Of a DNA stretch of 64,000 bases, positions 63,008 through 64,000 are shown in pieces. The notes under the pieces are model-generated. The model was not told the origin of the DNA, ran no database searches, and saw nothing but the letters and a program-made list of their open reading frames with translations. The DNA is from Pseudonocardia acidicola (lineage in GTDB: Bacteria; Actinomycetota; Actinomycetes; Mycobacteriales; Pseudonocardiaceae). Each line of letters starts with the position of its first letter. Positions within the stretch are counted from its first letter, which is position 1. The stretch lies in NCBI RefSeq assembly GCF_012911935.1, contig NZ_JAAXLA010000002.1, positions 149,843 to 213,842 of the forward strand, in the 5' to 3' direction. Position numbers and translations under genes: made by a program.

Positions 63008-64000
63008 CGGCGCCTCAGCACGTGCAGGACGAACTGCTCGTCGACGTGCTCGACCACGTCGTCGAGAGCGGCGTGCGCGCGGACCATCCGGTGGGTGGCG
63101 CCCGCGTCGCGGGGCGCTTCGGCCGGCCAGCCGCGCCAGTGCACGACGACGAGATCCCCCCGGGGTCGGAGGACGTCGACGGTGCGGTCGAGCGTTGCCC
63201 CGACCGTCTCGTCGTCGAGGTAGTAGAGGACTTCGCTGAACACGGCCAGGTCGATGGGTTCCTCGGGTACCGCGGCCGGCAGCGCGGCTTGCGTGACCAG
63301 CACCCCGGGGCGCGTCGCGGTGGCGGCACGGGCCCGGGAGGCCGCCTCGGCGACCGGGTCGGAGGCGAGCACCCGATCACAGCGTTCGGCCAACGCGACC
63401 GTGAGCTCACCGGTGCCGCACCCCGGCTCGAACGCGAGGTGGTAGCGCTCCTGCGGCAGGCAGGCCAGCACGACGTCGCGCTTGCGCCGCTCGTACCAGG
63501 AGCCGGCCTGCCAGGGGTCCGCTCCCCCGGCGTAGAGCTCCGCGAACCGGCCCAGCGGGGCGGAGACGGCCGGTGGTTCGCGGAAGAACAGCTCGGCGTC
63601 GCGATGGGTGTGGGCGAGCATTGCCGGGCTCAGCACCGGTGGGGAGCCGTCCGGGGAGCGGTCGATCTGGGAGGTGAAACAGGCGATGGCGGCCTGCTTG
63701 GCGGCCCGGTCCGCAGGGTCCAGCGGCAGGAGGTGGGCGCGATCCCATCGGATGGCCGGGTCGCCGGGGTTCATCCAGGCCCACATCCAGATCGGGTACG
63801 ACCAGCCGTGCGCGGTCACCGGCGCAGCTGCGGCCGCGGCGATGCCGACGGCCCGATGGTCGGGATGCGGATCGCCGGGCCAGGGCGCCAGATAGGCGCC
63901 GGCGTCGGCGAGGAACGGGCGCAGCGCGGCGGTGAGCTCGTCGGAGCGCCCGGCGAGCCCGGAGTCGGGCAGTCCGAGCCGGTGCACCGCGATCCCGCCC
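63004..64000 (-). CDS. PIG-L deacetylase / class I methyltransferase fusion (partial)
   Basis: About 332 codons are visible; the N-terminus, including the AHPDDE zinc motif, is beyond the right edge. The first part ends a PIG-L/LmbE N-deacetylase: APWPGDPHPDHRAVGIAAAA carries the H-P-D-H motif, with WSYPIWMWAWMNPGDP. The second part is a NodS-like methyltransferase: FEPGCGTGELTVALAERC, VLASDPVAEAASRARA, IDLAVFSEVLYYLDD. Together with the coupled glycosyltransferase it suggests deacetylation, N-methylation and glycosyl transfer on one sugar compound. The product is unknown. Confidence 0.85.
   Translation of the reverse strand, partial: GGIAVHRLGLPDSGLAGRSDELTAALRPFLADAGAYLAPWPGDPHPDHRAVGIAAAAAAPVTAHGWSYPIWMWAWMNPGDPAIRWDRAHLLPLDPADRAAKQAAIACFTSQIDRSPDGSPPVLSPAMLAHTHRDAELFFREPPAVSAPLGRFAELYAGGADPWQAGSWYERRKRDVVLACLPQERYHLAFEPGCGTGELTVALAERCDRVLASDPVAEAASRARAATATRPGVLVTQAALPAAVPEEPIDLAVFSEVLYYLDDETVGATLDRTVDVLRPRGDLVVVHWRGWPAEAPRDAGATHRMVRAHAALDDVVEHVDEQFVLHVLRRR

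Overview
The window is 64 kb of very GC-rich DNA with strong G/C bias at third codon positions, many GTG starts and dense ATGA/GTGA gene overlaps. Mycothione reductase, a WhiG-type sigma factor, DUF4439, DUF3054 and DUF2631 proteins, a split LigD-type repair pair and serine/threonine kinase architecture all point to an actinomycete, probably of the Pseudonocardiaceae. From memory, the backbone order (nusA-rimP, proS, mtr, map, PBP lipoprotein, GNAT-ispG-rip1-dxr, rlmN, cdsA-frr-pyrH-tsf-rpsB, M23, xerC) matches the chromosomal segment of Mycobacterium tuberculosis running from nusA to xerC, so this is a core chromosomal region with accessory genes placed between conserved blocks. I found no tRNA, rRNA, CRISPR array, transposase, phage gene or integrase other than XerC.

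Layout. 1-6 kb: partial nusA and rimP (-), a lipoprotein/DUF4439 pair, a class V aminotransferase facing yjbQ, and a receptor-type Ser/Thr kinase. 6-12.8 kb: proS, metX-metY (with a possible attenuator leader), an HdeD-like pair and yaaA. 12.8-18.5 kb: a DEAD-box helicase, a truncated CysRS/MshC-like enzyme with a LapA-domain protein, a GNAT and mycothione reductase. 18.5-27.2 kb: a lipid-modification island with a desaturase, a PlsC-type acyltransferase, a hydrolase, then FAD oxidoreductase, DUF1365, two cyclopropane-synthase-like methyltransferases and DUF1295 in one tight operon. 27.2-31.6 kb: a broken peroxiredoxin, a PPOX protein, map, DUF3054, a PBP lipoprotein and a methyltransferase remnant. 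31.7-38.8 kb: an RmlC-like/SAF-oxidoreductase pair, a repeat cluster, then the GNAT / ispG / HAD / rip1 / dxr block for MEP isoprenoid synthesis and intramembrane proteolysis. 38.8-41.9 kb: DUF2631, LigD-type polymerase, Mug glycosylase and an ATP-dependent ligase. 41.9-50.6 kb: a polyol catabolic region (xylulokinase, mannitol/arabinitol dehydrogenase, LacI regulator, four-gene ABC transporter) with a perfect 26-bp operator palindrome. 50.6-64 kb: rlmN, a Rieske lipoprotein, a methyltransferase, a cupredoxin-like lipoprotein, the cdsA-frr-pyrH-tsf-rpsB block, a LytM-like protein, a WhiG sigma factor, xerC, and at the right edge a glycosyltransferase next to a PIG-L deacetylase/methyltransferase fusion.

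The best candidates for something undescribed are: (1) the metY leader, where an 11-codon ORF carries a Cys codon in the loop of a strong hairpin; (2) the lipid-modification operon with two divergent cyclopropane-synthase homologues; (3) the PIG-L/methyltransferase fusion with its glycosyltransferase, sitting where dprA would be expected; (4) a recurrent promoter pattern in which a TANNNT-like hexamer lies exactly 6 nt before the start codon of ten genes, which predicts leaderless mRNAs. Two genes (a peroxiredoxin and a methyltransferase) look as if they lost their middle while keeping both ends, and the LigD polymerase gene has no ordinary start codon. All functions are read from motifs and context; no database search was possible.
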